Numbered from the stretch's first letter, positions 49,020-59,584 are shown. The stretch: 64,000 nucleotides of DNA from Emiliania huxleyi CCMP1516 (GCF_000372725.1 NW_005200881.1:354112-418111), one strand, 5' to 3'. The notes: generated from the sequence alone by a model not told the origin. Program-made: numbers and translations.

Positions 49020-49975
49020 ACCCCCCCCCCCAGGAGAGGGGCCGCACATTGTTGGGTCCCCCCCCGGCACCCTTAAGCCCAGGGCGGCCCCCCCCCCCCC
49101 CCAGCAGCAGCGTTCTGCTGTGCTGGGGGGGTCGGGACCCCCCCCCCAGCAGCAGCGCTCTGGCGCTCTGCTGCTGGGGGGGTCAGACCCCCCCCCCTAG
49201 CAGCAGAGCTCTGCCTGTGGGGGGTACTGGCATCTCTGTACAGTCAGCAGCTGTAAGTAGCATGCGTTCCAAGTGGCGAGAATTTATGGTCGGCATCAAA
49301 ATCAGTGGTCTCACCGGCGGGCCCTCCTACTGCCAGCCGGGCGGTACGGGGCACGCCAGCCTCTCTTCTACGCCTCTCGTGCCTCGCGGCGCCTCTGCTT
49401 CAAGGAGGGAAGATACGGCTCTCGCAGCTGTGGCACAGCGGAGAGCACAACGGGCGGTACAAGTCCATCAGATATTGTTCCCTATCTTCGCATGCTCGTT
49501 GTTGGTGATATCCGCGCGAGATCATACGCCACAGGCCAGCAATCACTCGGCGATGAGACTACTGATTTGGCGCGACGCTCTGACACCGAGTGTTGCTCGA
49601 CGCTGCGACACCGCCGAGTACCGCGTGCAGCGCTCAACCTCGCGGAGTACACCTCTCGCTATCATCCCGCTTCGCGGCGGTCGGGCTGCTTGATTTGTCG
49701 GAAGACACCCACATCTCTGCTGCTGGAGGAGAGCTTCCGATAATCATAGTGGGTTCGCGATGGACCAGCCAGGGGGGCGGCGGCGGCGAACAGGCGGCGA
49801 AGAGGCGGGAGCTGGGTCCAGTGCGCTCTGCTGCTGGGGGGGTCGGGACCCCCCCCCCCCAGCAGCAGAGCTCAGCTGATGGGGGGTTCTGGACCCCCGC
49901 CCAGCAGCAGAACTCTGCTGCTGGGGGGGTCAGACCCCCCCCCCTAGCAGCAGGGACGGGCTTAGTCCTTAAGTG
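49020..49975 (+). repeat. Dispersed repeat family C, copy 2 (longer)
   Basis: Has poly-C/CTGCTGGGGGG units on both sides: 49020-49200 on the left, then the 445-bp body shared with 36165-36610, a further 180 bp, and 49820-49960 on the right ending TAGCAGCAGGGACGGGCTTA. The left block is missing in copy 1. The G/C units can each fold into GGGGGGTC/GACCCCCC hairpins. Confidence 0.8.
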
Positions 49976-50245
49976 CAGATGGGGTACCGAGCAATATGCG
50001 GCCACTCCGAGGGCGAGCGAGACCTGGATTGATGCGTGCACGCCCAGACGCGCCGGCAGCTGCCACGAGCGCAAAGCAAAGGGTAGCGACGCCGGCGTGA
50101 CCGGCGGCGAGGGCGGCAGGGAGATAGCAGTCGTCCCGCATGGCCGTGATGTCGCTCTGGGAGAAAAACAGCTCGCAACCATCGTCGTCAGCAGCGACCG
50201 CGACCATCGTCGTCAGCAGCGACCGCGGGGGGCGGCTGAGCTGCT

Positions 50246-51106
50246 GTGGACTGCTCTGCCAGCGGCGCGGGCGAGGACATTAGAGGCGTCTCTAGCAGCT
50301 TCATCAACCCCCCGTCGCTCGTTTCGGCGGCCACCGCGCTCACCAACTCACCCGTCCCCGCTCGAGCCGAAGCGCAGAAGCGAGCTGCCTCGAAGGGTCG
50401 GCGCCCGAAACGTTGGCGTTGTTTGCGAGCGTGCCGCTCTGGCCCATGCCTCGCAGCGCGTGGATGAGCTGCGCGGGCATGCCAGGCGTCGGGACCGGGA
50501 CGAGGGTCCTCCGGACGAGAAACGCGATCTCGGAGCCAAACTCGGCGGGAAGCCGGGGCTAGGCCTTGGAGCAGGGCCGACGTCTCATCGCGCAAAACGA
50601 TCAGCCTGAGGCCACAAGTGTCCGCCGTCTGATTGATCACGCGATGCGGGGGCCAGAACGGCGGATTTGTCCTCCCCTCAAGATTCCACATACCCTCTGC
50701 GCGCGAGCGAGTTTTTCGGGGCAGGCAGCGAGCTGTCCAAGACGCGGATGCGGCAGCAGGGCACTATAATGGGCCCCTCCCGGCACGCGGCGCAGAAACG
50801 ATCGCGGAATGCAGGCGACTTTGGCACTACCAGGGGACAGCGGTCAGTCTTGCAAAGCTGTGCGCCCCAGCAAAGGTGGGCCTGGTGGGCCGACAGCGCC
50901 GAGCGGTATGGGGCCGCCGTTTGGATTTTTGGCTGCAAGAAGGTGTCCTGGCTGCATACCGCACAGGAGGAGGCCGGCGCCTGTTGAACCATCGCGGCGA
51001 GAACGCGTTCCGGCGCTGCGTCGGGTCGTCCTCGCTCCATGGTTGCGGCCACAGTCCGCACGAGGCACGAGGGTGCTCTCGGATCTCTGGACACAACCCC
51101 CTTCAC
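50246..51106 (-). CDS. Cys-rich hypothetical protein (multi-exon, tentative)
   Basis: Minus strand, three apparent coding blocks in different frames. 51106-50680: SSCAVCSQDTFLQPK, HQAHLCWGAQLCKTDRCPLV and RFCAACREGPIIVPCCRIRV, spaced like zinc-binding pairs. About 50694-50575: MWNLEGRTNPPFWPPHRVIN and CGLRLIVLRDETSALLQG. About 50550-50350: EFGSEIAFLVRRTLVPVPTP, GMPAQLIHALRGMGQSGTLA and DPSRQLASALRLERG. The last two probably join through a small GC-donor intron; the first join is unresolved. The predicted order is zinc-ribbon then a compact domain with a conserved feel. Family unknown. Lies between repeat families, so an element gene is possible. Confidence 0.4.
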
Positions 51107-51247
51107 TCATGACACCTCTGCCGCGTGCCAGACGAAAAGTTGGTGGATCCCTTTTTGCTTCAAGGGATTGTTTGATCGAGGACGGAGGTTGGTCCGTGTT
51201 CTGGGCGTGAGGTTAATGTATAATGACCGCCTCCAAGTGCTTCAAGT

Positions 51248-51461
51248 GTTTACTTTACGGCCCTTTCCCTGTGCGAACGCGCACCCCCCCAGGGCTACGT
51301 CCTACGAGGCTCGAGGGCTCTAGACGCTCTCTAGCCTCTATATAAGTCTATATAGGCTCTAGCCCGTAACCCGATCCCGATCATCTGGCCCGCAGGTGTG
51401 CTTTATTTAGCTCCCCGGCCCTATGTGAGGCTACCGACTGCACTCCAAGTGCTCCAAGGTC
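51248..51461 (+). repeat. 3'-terminal copy of the 27.6-kb element
   Basis: TTTACTTTACGGCCCTTTCC, AACCCGATCCCGATCATCTG and GACTGCACTCCAAGTGCTCCAAG match 29848-30007, with a 50-bp CTCTATATAAGTC-type insertion. It ends at the same CTCCAAG boundary as the full element and 5' truncation is evident. 51462-51723 is G-rich DNA without features. Confidence 0.8.
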
Positions 51462-51723
51462 TTTCGCATCGTCGAAAAAAAAGTTCGGTGTTCGGGGTAG
51501 AGACTTTAGAGTACACATGTAGCTGCCTCTTGGCCCAGTTGAGGCACACACACGCGTCCCGCAGGGGCGGGCGGGCGGGCGGGGGCGGGCGGGGGGAAGG
51601 GGGGAACGGCGCACGGGGACGGGGAGGAGGAGTCGAGGAGAGCGCGCACGCGAGAGAGAGGAGAGGAGAAGAGTGAGTCGGAGAGCAAGCGAGAGTGTTT
51701 ATGTCAGTCGGCGATCGAGAGGC

Positions 51724-53045
51724 TCAAGCGGGCTGGGCGGACGGAAGAGCCTCTTCCTTCGTGGCAGTCGTGGCGGATGCCTCGCCGGTGCCTGGGAGAG
51801 GCGGAGGTGGGGAAGGTGCTCAACACGGCGCCCGCCTCGCTGTCGAATGCCGCTCCTCGCGTGCGCGCAGCTGAGTGTGCGGTGGGCGGGGCGGGCGGCG
51901 AAGAGCGGTGAAGAGACAGGTAGAGGCTGTCTCAGCGCGGGCGGTTGTGGCGGCGGCGCCTGTGCTCGGCAGCGAGAGGTAGTCCGCCTCGCCGCTCTCC
52001 TCCGCCTGGAAGAAGAGCGACGGGTCGTCCTCCATCGCCGCCAGCTCCGCCTAAAGTGAGAACGCCCCCTGCGCCCTCACACAAGCTGTCGGGTGGCCTC
52101 CCCCTCGCCGCCAGCTGCCGTCGCCTCGAGGTCGGCGTCGTCCACGTCGTCCTGTGCGTAGCTGCGGCCGAGAGTCGATTGTATCTCCTCGGCCTGCTCC
52201 ATCATGTCCGCCATGTCGTCCTACCGGCGGGAGAGGCGGCGGCGTCGGCGCGCGAGCGAGCGGCGCAAGAGCCGGCGGGGGGCGCCGGCAACGGTGGTGG
52301 TGGTGGCGGGTTGGTGGGGGGTGGGGGTGGGCGGATTGGGCTGGGTCCGGACGGCGGGGGGAGGGGGAGTCGGCGGCGACGTTGCCTGCAGGTCTTCGAT
52401 CTTACCGAGGTCCATCTTTTTGAACTCCTTCTTCATGTCCTTCAAGCCGGCCTTCATCGCGTTGACCGTGTCCTTCGTGTCCACGAGCGTATCCTTCGTG
52501 AACCCGATCTGGTCCATGTTGAACTGCTGCTGTTGCGTCCTGTCCCTCTGCGCCTCGTACCTGCCCCGCCGGCGAGCGCGCGAGCTGTGAGCGCTGCCGC
52601 ACCGCCTGGCTTCACTCTCTGTGTCCGCTGCAGCCATCACCCTTGACCTGTGAACCGCGGGTTGGCCGGCGGGGCGGGCGGCGCACATCTTCTTTTGCTT
52701 GAGGATTTGCATGGCGCGCTTCTGCACCTGCTTCTTGGCGGGTCCGTCCTTCATGTTCTTCATCTGCGAGGGGCAGCCGGCGGTGAAGAACGAGCGTCAG
52801 CTGATTCAGGAGTGGAGCTGCGATGCTGGCGCTCGGCGAGGCGAAGAGGCCAGCGGTCGCGGTCTCTCCCCCGCCCACGCCGCGACAGCGCCGCGCGCCT
52901 GCGAAGTGTAGCGCGCGAGCTCCGTCTCGAGTTTCTGAATCTTTCCATCGATCCCGTCCGCGCTCGCGCCAAGCTTTTGTGAAATATCGGCGGTGGTCGG
53001 CGCAGGAGCCTTCGGGGTAGCTTTGCCGAACAGCCGCGATGCCAT
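51724..53045 (-). CDS. CHMP5: ESCRT-III subunit CHMP5/VPS60
   Basis: Late-acting ESCRT-III/VPS60 subunit that binds LIP5/Vta1 and regulates Vps4 at endosomes. Six exons: 52899-53045, 52687-52763, 52386-52560, 52125-52220, 51960-52050 and 51724-51791; all phases agree and give 217 aa (human 219). Conserved text: MASRLFGKATPKAPAPT, MKNMKDGPAKKQVQKRAMQI, QQQQFNMDQIGFTKDTLVDT, MKAGLKDMKKEFKKMDLGKI and ADMMEQAEEIQSTLGRSYAQ. The C-terminal helix and MIM region are AELAAMEDDPSLFFQAEESG and the last residues KEEALPSAQPA. Four of the five introns have GC donors, the other GT; two acceptors are TAG. Complete and apparently functional. Confidence 0.95.
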
Positions 53046-53184
53046 CGCGTGCGGTGCGATTCGAGGCGAGTGCGAGCGGGGCGGCGGCCGAGAGCCCGAC
53101 CGAGAAGAAGAGCTTTTCTTCCTTGGTCGCTGCTTGCTTTAAGGGATCCCAAGGCTCCTGGGTGCCGGTGTGTGTGTGATCTGG

Positions 53185-53450
53185 ATCCTGTGAGGGTCCG
53201 CCCGCAGGCGCATTTTGTATACCGAGCGGTGCCCGGTGCCGAGCGCAGGCAGAGCCCACAGGTCGGACCTTTAAGACAGCGTTGTCCTGGGCGAGGCACA
53301 CGCCGAGGGTGGCAGGGGCGGTGATAGGAGTCTCCCACTGTGGGCTTCGCTAGAGGTGCGGCCTACGCATGTCCTCGTCCTACCTTGAGGTCTTGGAGGG
53401 GGAAGGGGAAGGGGCTGTGTGTCTGTGCATGCATGTGTGTGTGTTTTGTC
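53185..53450 (+). repeat. Two dispersed repeats: relative of the 25.6-kb insertion, and family E copy 2
   Basis: 53185-53290 matches the reverse complement of 25745-25855 (GGGTCCGCCCGCAGGCGCAT, GGTCGGACCTTTAAGACAGC). 53305-53450 matches 15055-15215 (GGAGTCTCCCAC, CGCTAGAGGTGCGGCC, GGGGGAAGGGGAAGGGGCTG, TGCATGCATGTGTGTG). The remainder up to 54069 has TG/TTTT tracts, a (CCG)n stretch at 53880-53920 and no supported gene. Confidence 0.75.
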
Positions 53451-53877
53451 TATTTTTTTTGTAAAGGGTCCGGGGAGAGCGGCATTGTGCACGGTGCGGA
53501 GTGCATTGCCGTTCTTAACGGAGTCGCTTAGGCGGCTCCGGTGGTGAGCCGGTGTGTGTGCCAGTCCGCGCCCCAGAGTCTGCGCCCTTGTCGTGCCAGT
53601 GTGCTGTGAGAGAGGCTTGGCTTCAAGAATCCTTTAGTTAGTGCCAGTGCGCGCCAGTCCCGTGCCTAGTGTCCTGCGAGAATGCCGTGGGCGGCGGCGG
53701 CGTCGGCAAAGGAGGCGCTGGTGAAGGCAGATAAGCCCGGGGGGGGGCGCGCCGTGCCCGAGGGCGGCCTCGTCGGTCGGGCAGCGGGCGATTGCAGGGC
53801 AGCCGCCGCAGGCGAAGGCGCCAGCAGGGAAGCCGGTGGCCCCGGCGGCAGAGCAGCCGGCTGCGGCGCCTGAGCTG

Positions 53878-53908
<31 letters not shown>

Positions 53909-54069
53909 ACCCGCCGCCGCGAAGCGCGGGCTAGGGAAGCGGGGTGCGCTGCCTCTTGTCCGCGCCCGGCGCGAGTAAACTCCCTCCTCGCCGCGGCGTC
54001 TCGGGGGCTCCGCGGGCTCGCCTCTTTCTCTCCTCGGCCAGTCTGTTCTTCTCGCGATTCGCGTCGCGG

Positions 54070-54971
54070 ATGCGGGATGGCCAGCGCCGGCCCGAGCAGG
54101 TGCGCCGGAGCCAGGTGAAGCAACCCCATTTCCCCCTCGCAACGAAGCCACTGAGAACCTCAGTACTGGGTCGACAAAGTGGCAAAACCAACCGATTTCT
54201 TTGTAAGGAATGGTGTCAGCCGCCATTCTTCTAGCGCCGTAGCCGCCGCTCTCGCCCACCGCTGATCCCAACGTCGCTGCCGCTCTCGCCCACGCAGGGG
54301 AAGAACAACAATAAGCCGGTCAAGCGCCCATCGGCGCCCGTCGACGCCGAGGTCGAGGAGGGCGAGAAGCCCTTCCACAGCTCGGTGTTTGAGCAGGAGC
54401 GCCTCAACAGTCTGATCAACGCGCCCGAGAGGCAGACATGGGACGAGTTCAAGGAGACGCTGCGCAAGAAGGGCGAGATGGATGGCGACGAGACGCGCCT
54501 GCAGGAGGAGGCGCAGCGCCGCTTCCGAAAGGAGCTGGATGAGGCGCGCACCACAAGACGCGTCTGCGATCGGAGAGACGCTTGAGCGAACGCATCCGCG
54601 ACGCCGCGCCTGCACCTGTGCGCCTCTGGCCGCCTGCTGAAGACCGTCGCTACGCGACGTGAAGGCCGCACAAAAGTGGCACCCGAACCCCGCACCCACC
54701 GCAGGCGCGCGCAGCGAGGATGGGCGACGGCAAGGGCGACTCGTCAGCCAAGGAGAAGCGGAGCAAGAAGGAGAAGAAGGGAAAGAAGGAGAAGAAGGAG
54801 AAGCGGAAAAGGGAGAAGAAGAAGAAGCGGCGGAGGGACGCGTCGGACTCGGACTCGGACTCGGCGGACGCGAAAAAGAAGAAGAAGAGCAAGGACGGCG
54901 GGTCGGGCGGCGGGCCGGTGCGGCTGAGCTCCTTCTTCAACGGCAGCAGCTCGGACTCCGACAGTAGCTAG
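54070..54971 (+). CDS. FAM133-like nuclear Lys-rich protein
   Basis: Three exons, 54070-54099, 54298-54543 and 54705-54971, all phase 0; 180 aa. Exon 2 carries the recognisable part: FHSSVFEQERLNSLINAPER, QTWDEFKETLRKKGEMDG, EEAQRRFRKELDE, comparable to the PTWEEVKEQLEKKKK and NWKKELEKHRE segments of animal FAM133. Exon 3 is Lys/Glu/Arg-rich (KRSKKEKKGKKEKKEKRK) with two acidic Ser/Asp runs (ASDSDSDSADAKKKKKSKDG and the C-terminal GSSSDSDSS), typical of nuclear RNA-processing proteins. Intron 1 is GT-AG and intron 2 GC-AG. The first exon is the least certain: it was chosen because it is the only nearby Met exon giving the right phase. Confidence 0.6.
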
Positions 54972-55119
54972 CGTCTGGTATCTCCTCGTACATGTCATGC
55001 TTTTAAAATCAAGCGAGTAATCGAGATCTCTGCGAGAGAGTAGTAGATCGCAGACAGTAGATCGCAGACCAGGAGTGGAGATCCTAGCCGATTCTACCAC
55101 ACAGTCGGGCTTGGTTGAA

Positions 55120-55566
55120 GATGAAAGATTGAGATCACAGATTGTGGATCGTGTTGGCAGTTGCCAGGGTCAAAGGTGGAGATTGGAGATGGAGAACACA
55201 GATCGTAGATCCTCGCGCCGGGCATCCACCACTGGGGCGGAGATTGGAGATCGAGATTGGAGATTGGAGATCGCAGCTGGCGGCGGCAGGGGTCAAATGG
55301 GAGATTGGAGATCGGAGATCGGAGATGTGCGGTGTGAATGAATCCATAGCGCATCTCCTTGAAGGTTTGAGCCCCCCCCCTCCCACGGCCCCCCGAATCG
55401 AGATTGGAGATTGGAGATTGGAGATGGAGATCGGAGATCTGAACTGGATCCGGCAAAATATGACGCTGGAGATTGGAGATTGGAGATAGAGATTGGAGAT
55501 CTGACTGGATCCGGCCTAAGATGTGTCGACGCTGGAGATTGGAGATTGGAGATTGGAGATTGGAGA
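55120..55566 (+). repeat. Heptamer satellite GGAGATT/GGAGATC
   Basis: Clusters of GAGATTGGAGATTGGAGAT alternate with unique pieces through 55117-55566. The inverse form (ATCTCCAATCTCCAATCTC) appears at 56655-56697 on the other side of the assembly gap. 55570-56066 is AT/CT-rich, ending in an almost pure pyrimidine tract (TTCTTCTTTTTAGTTC type) that leads into the gap. Confidence 0.9.
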
Positions 55567-56066
55567 TCACAGAGGCCGCTGTGATGATCTTTTTTTTTTT
55601 TAAAGGTTACTGGTGCGCGGACGGCCCGGGGAGCCTGCGGCGCCATTTTAATCTGCGCTCCTCTTTATGGCCTGCGGCGCCTGGCTTGAGCTAGGAAGTG
55701 TAAACGAGTCCGCCAGGGCGGTATGCAAACACGGAGCGCGCTGCGCGCGCGGTCTATGTACGCCGAACTGGGGGCGTTATCGTGTGGTTCGCGCTGCCAT
55801 CAACAAATAATTTTGTGTGAGGGGGGGGGAGGGGGGGTTTTTTTCCTACTTTTCTCCTGTCTTTTCCTTTTTTGTCTTCTTCTTTTTAGTTCTAGTTCCT
55901 CGTTGCTCTGTCTGCTCGCTTCTCTCTTTTTTGTTCCTAGTTCCATTCTTTTGTACTTCTTTCTTCTCTTCTATCCTCGCCTTCTCTCCCGCACCTTCAT
56001 TCTTCCTCTTTACTAGTACATCTTATTTCGTATTTCCTTCTTTTCTGCTTTTCTTCTCTTTTTGTT

Positions 56067-56166
56067 NNNNNNNNNNNNNNNNNNNNNNNNNNNNNNNNNN
56101 NNNNNNNNNNNNNNNNNNNNNNNNNNNNNNNNNNNNNNNNNNNNNNNNNNNNNNNNNNNNNNNNNN
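56067..56166. other. Assembly gap, 100 N
   Basis: Exactly 100 undetermined bases, the conventional placeholder for a gap of unknown size. It follows 240 bp of pyrimidine-rich sequence, a common cause of assembly failure. Confidence 0.99.
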
Positions 56167-56244
56167 AACCGATGTGTAGGTAATGCGGGGGAGGACGTTG
56201 TGGCGGAAGATGTGCTTCGAGCGAGCGAGAAAGACGAAGGCCTA

Positions 56245-56640
56245 TCAGGCGGATTTGAGTGCATGTTGTACATGTGACAAGGGGGCAACGCGTGCAGGGC
56301 GAGAGGGCGGCTCGACACGCCTGCTCCGCGGCCTCCGTGTTGGTGCTCGGAACGAAATGTAGAGGTCCTCCTTGGTGTGCGCGAGATGCTTGTACAACCC
56401 GTCAAGGCCTCCCTCCGTGTCGAGCCAGTCAATCAGCACGCCGACGTCAGAGGAGCAGAGTGCCGACCCGGCGGGCAGCCGCTCATGGACGCGACGGGCA
56501 CGCTCAGGCACGCCAGGTGGGAAGTGGTGCATGCCGCTCAGGAGCGCCACGAGCTCCTCCTCGGTCTTTAGAGGATACAGGTTCGCGGCGAACTCGGTCA
56601 TGCCAGAGACTAGAGGTGAGCTCCATCGCGGCGCGCTCAT
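56245..56640 (-). CDS. Hypothetical protein or exon next to the gap
   Basis: A 131-codon frame; the start may be the inner Met at 56601. Residues 14-95 look globular: MTEFAANLYPLKTEEELVAL, MHHFPPGVPERARRVHERLP, ALCSSDVGVLIDWLDTEGGL, GLYKHLAHTKEDLYISF. After this the composition turns Arg/Pro-rich and probably reads into an intron, whose continuation would lie in or beyond the gap. Family not recognised. Confidence 0.5.
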   Translation of the reverse strand: MSAPRWSSPLVSGMTEFAANLYPLKTEEELVALLSGMHHFPPGVPERARRVHERLPAGSALCSSDVGVLIDWLDTEGGLDGLYKHLAHTKEDLYISFRAPTRRPRSRRVEPPSRPARVAPLSHVQHALKSA

Positions 56641-56654
56641 ACAACAAGGTGGCG

Positions 56655-57010
56655 CGTTCTCCGATCTTCATCTCCGATCTCCAATCTCCAATCTCGTGGG
56701 GGAGGCGTGTCAGGGGGGGGATCGACGTCCTTCCAAGGGGATGCTCTTTTCCTTTCACACCTTCAAGCGGATCTCCACCCTCTTTTCGCGCCATTTTGCA
56801 ATCTCCAGTCGGCCACACGATTCTCGAGGCGCCTTTGGCGCGAAGTCAACATCTCCGTCTCCGGCCTGAGATCTCGAGGTGCCGATGGCGGCAGCTCAAG
56901 ATCTCTATCTTCAGTTAAAGATCTCTGAGTTTTGTGAGAGATGCTGTGTGTGGAAGATCTCTGATCGGCATCTACGATCTCCACTCAACAAATCTACTGG
57001 TGTCCCGCAG
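56655..57010. repeat. Inverse heptamer repeat and GATCTC-rich DNA
   Basis: ATCTCCGATCTCCAATCTCC at 56670-56697, then scattered GATCTC/GAGATC words to 57010. Related in sequence to the 55.1-55.6 kb array in opposite orientation. No coding content. Confidence 0.7.
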
Positions 57011-57169
57011 AGATCTCGATGTATGAATCAAGCACACGGGCCCGGTCGGGGGGCCGCTCTGGGCTCTCGAGGGCCCGTGCGCCGTGGGCCGTGTGGCGGC
57101 CTTGTCCGCCCACACTCAAGGTTATGGGATTGGGAGCGGCCATAACAGGTGTTCATGGCTAAGTCATAT

Positions 57170-57375
57170 GGCTGGCTGCTCATAACACCTCATAACACCT
57201 CATAACACCTCCATCGCTGTTATGGCTGTTATGCCCACCCTACCATAACACCTCATAACACCTCAAAACCCCATAGCACTCATAATACCACCCACTGGTT
57301 GTTATGACAGCCAGCATTAACAACCTCATAACAGCGCTGTTATGACTCGGCCAAAACCTCATAACACCTCCCACT
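57170..57375. repeat. CATAACACCT decamer-type repeats
   Basis: CTCATAACACCTCATAACAC and TGTTATGGCTGTTATG variants in both orientations through 57145-57370. A related cluster (CCATAACATGTTATGGGCTG) stands at 59150-59240. AT-richer than the surroundings; many units can pair with inverted ones. Confidence 0.85.
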
Positions 57376-57664
57376 TTTTAGAAACCTCGAGACATGTAGT
57401 GGAAAAAGGAGTGATTCTGAGATCAGGTTGGGCGACTGGCAGACATTTCAAAAATTTGGCGCCGCAGGCGCCCGCTGCGTGCCCACCATGGTTGGGCGCG
57501 CAGCGAAGAAAATTTTGCGCTCTCGACAGCCTTTTCTAATAGGAAAATGGCCTCTACTCGGCGCCATACCGCTTGTCGGCGCACAGCGGAGTTCGCAAGC
57601 CGGACCTGCTGCCTTCCCTTCTACGTACACTTTCAGAATGGAGGCTCAAACGCAGCGCAGGGCT

Positions 57665-58000
57665 CAGACCAAGTGCAAGTCGATTTGTACCAACAAAGTT
57701 GGTAGACAGTGCCAAAACCGCGGAACCGAAAATGGCGTTTAATTTCGCGCACCTGCTGTCCGCCGCCTGTGGCGGCGCTCCGCACCGCTTGAGGCGCCTG
57801 CGGCGCCCTGGCGGCGCGCTGTCCGCGCGCCCCTCTGTGGTTTTCGTGGGGGGCTCGGCTCTCGTAAGTCTCGATTTGTACCGGATTTCGACGTTAGTGG
57901 CAAAACTGCGGAACCGAAAATGGCGTTTAATTTTGCGCACCTGCTGTCCGCCGCCTGCGGCGGCGCTCCGCGCCGCTTGGGGCGCCTGCGGCGACCCCCT
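57665..58000 (+). repeat. 190-bp direct duplication
   Basis: GTCGATTTGTACC ... GCGGAACCGAAAATGGCGTT, then ACCTGCTGTCCGCCGCCTG, occurs at 57677-57800 and 57868-57992 with about 10% divergence. The included ATG frame (MAFNFAHLLSAACGGAP) is present in both copies, but soon diverges in frame, so a gene is not supported. 58001-58660 has nothing else I can name. Confidence 0.75.
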
Positions 58001-58671
58001 GGCAGTGGCAGCAGTGTGTACGGCTGCACGGGTGCGCCCGGTACACAACCGGCGCTCTATGGCGTGCTCCGGGGGAGCACGACTACGCAGTCGTGGCTTC
58101 CACACGCGAGAGAGTGGCTTCTATATTTACGAAAACATTGGGCGTCCCTAGTGCCGCATCCATAAGAAGTGACGTCACGGTTCCAGGAGCGCCTGGCGGC
58201 ACAGCTTAGAGTGGCAGCCGAGCGCCGGCCACGACTATCGAGTCGCCGTCGCGGAGCTGAGGGCTGGCCGACGGGTGGCGCGGTCTTCCTCCCAGCGCCA
58301 CCCATCGGTCAGCCCTCAGATCGATCGATCGGCGCTCAAAGTCGCTTCAGATCCGAGAAAGCTGCTGGCGCCGCTGCCGATCCCAGCCGCGACGCCAGCA
58401 GCTTCCTCTGCTCTCCAATGCGCCGAGAAGCGACGCGGCGGTGCTCGGCTCGCCATGCACGATGACGGCTCCGCTGGGTGCTCGTCGGCCGGTCCGGTGG
58501 CACCCTATTCGCGCGTCACCTGCCGGCGTCCCGACGACAGCCTCGCGCCGCCGCTGATGGAGGGGCGGTCGGCGCCACTGCCGCCGCGCCGCCGGTGGGA
58601 GAGGCACTGGTGGTGGCCTGGGCGGCCCTCCGCCGCCGCTCGGCGCGCCCGGGCAGCGGTGGCAGCCTGCG

Positions 58672-58764
58672 CCGCCCCCGCTTCGAGCGGGCGCCCCCGC
58701 TTCGAGCGGGCGCCCCCCGCTTCCAGCGGGCGCCCGGGACGGGTTCCCCGCTTCGAGCGGGGAG
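58672..58764. repeat. Cluster of CCCGCTTCGAGCGGG hairpins
   Basis: Four copies of the self-complementary CCCGCTTC(G/C)AGCGGG lie in 92 bp, separated by CGCCC-type spacers. Each can form a 6-bp GC stem with a TTCG-type loop. Confidence 0.85.
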
Positions 58765-59523
58765 ATGCGGCCTGGGATTCGCTTTCTGAAATGTCTGCCT
58801 CCAAAGGGGAAACGACTAACCTGATCTCAGAATCACTCAAAGGAAAGAAAAAGGACGTGAGTTAAATTGCGGGAAAGACATACAAGTTAAAAACGGAGGG
58901 AAGCGTGCAGAGCTGCAGAGAGTACGAGTTAGAAACGGGAAGCAAATTGCGTGAGGGGGGGGGGGGCGGCTGGTCTTGATTGAGCAATCTGAAGCCATCG
59001 CTCAGCCTCAGGAGGCGCCATATGTTATTGAATTTAACTTGAGGGCAAAAGAGAAAATATTTGGCGATCGATGCCGAACCTACCTCGCGCGCGGCAGCGC
59101 GCGAAGCGGAAATTCCAGCGGCGAGCAGTCCGGCGTGGCCTCTCGGGCCATAACACCGTGGACCCGGGACGGCCCTCCCATAGCAGCCCATAACATGTTA
59201 TGGGCTGCTATGCCCAGAGAGCCATAACACCATAACAATAACTGTGAGTGGGGACAAAATTTTGTGGCCGCGCCGACCCCTAGTGGGGCCCCTCGGCGCT
59301 CGGGCCCCGAGGCCGAGCGTCTCTCGGCCTCTCGCTGTCGGTGGGATCGAGTGGGAGAGCGCGGCTCCGCGCGGGCCGATGGCGCGGGCTCGCAGTCGCT
59401 GTCTCTCGCTCTCTCTCTGCATGCGCTCAGAGTGCTCTCTCTGACCGCTCGTGTGTCTCTCGCGTCTCGCACGGTGCGCGCGCCTACAGGTCTGCTACAG
59501 GTCCAAGCACCAAGGTCGTCGTT

Positions 59524-59584
59524 TAAATAAATAAATAAATAAAAACGGACACCTCTACTGTGAGATGGGTAAAAGGGAACAGGT
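59524..59584 (-). repeat. Family A repeat, 3'-terminal fragment (inverted)
   Basis: AAATAAATAAATAAATAAAA, CGGACACCTCTACTGTGAGA and TGGGTAAAAGGGAACAGGT are the reverse complement of the 3' block at 24.04-24.10 kb. Only this block is present. 58765-59523 otherwise contains no supported gene. Confidence 0.85.
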
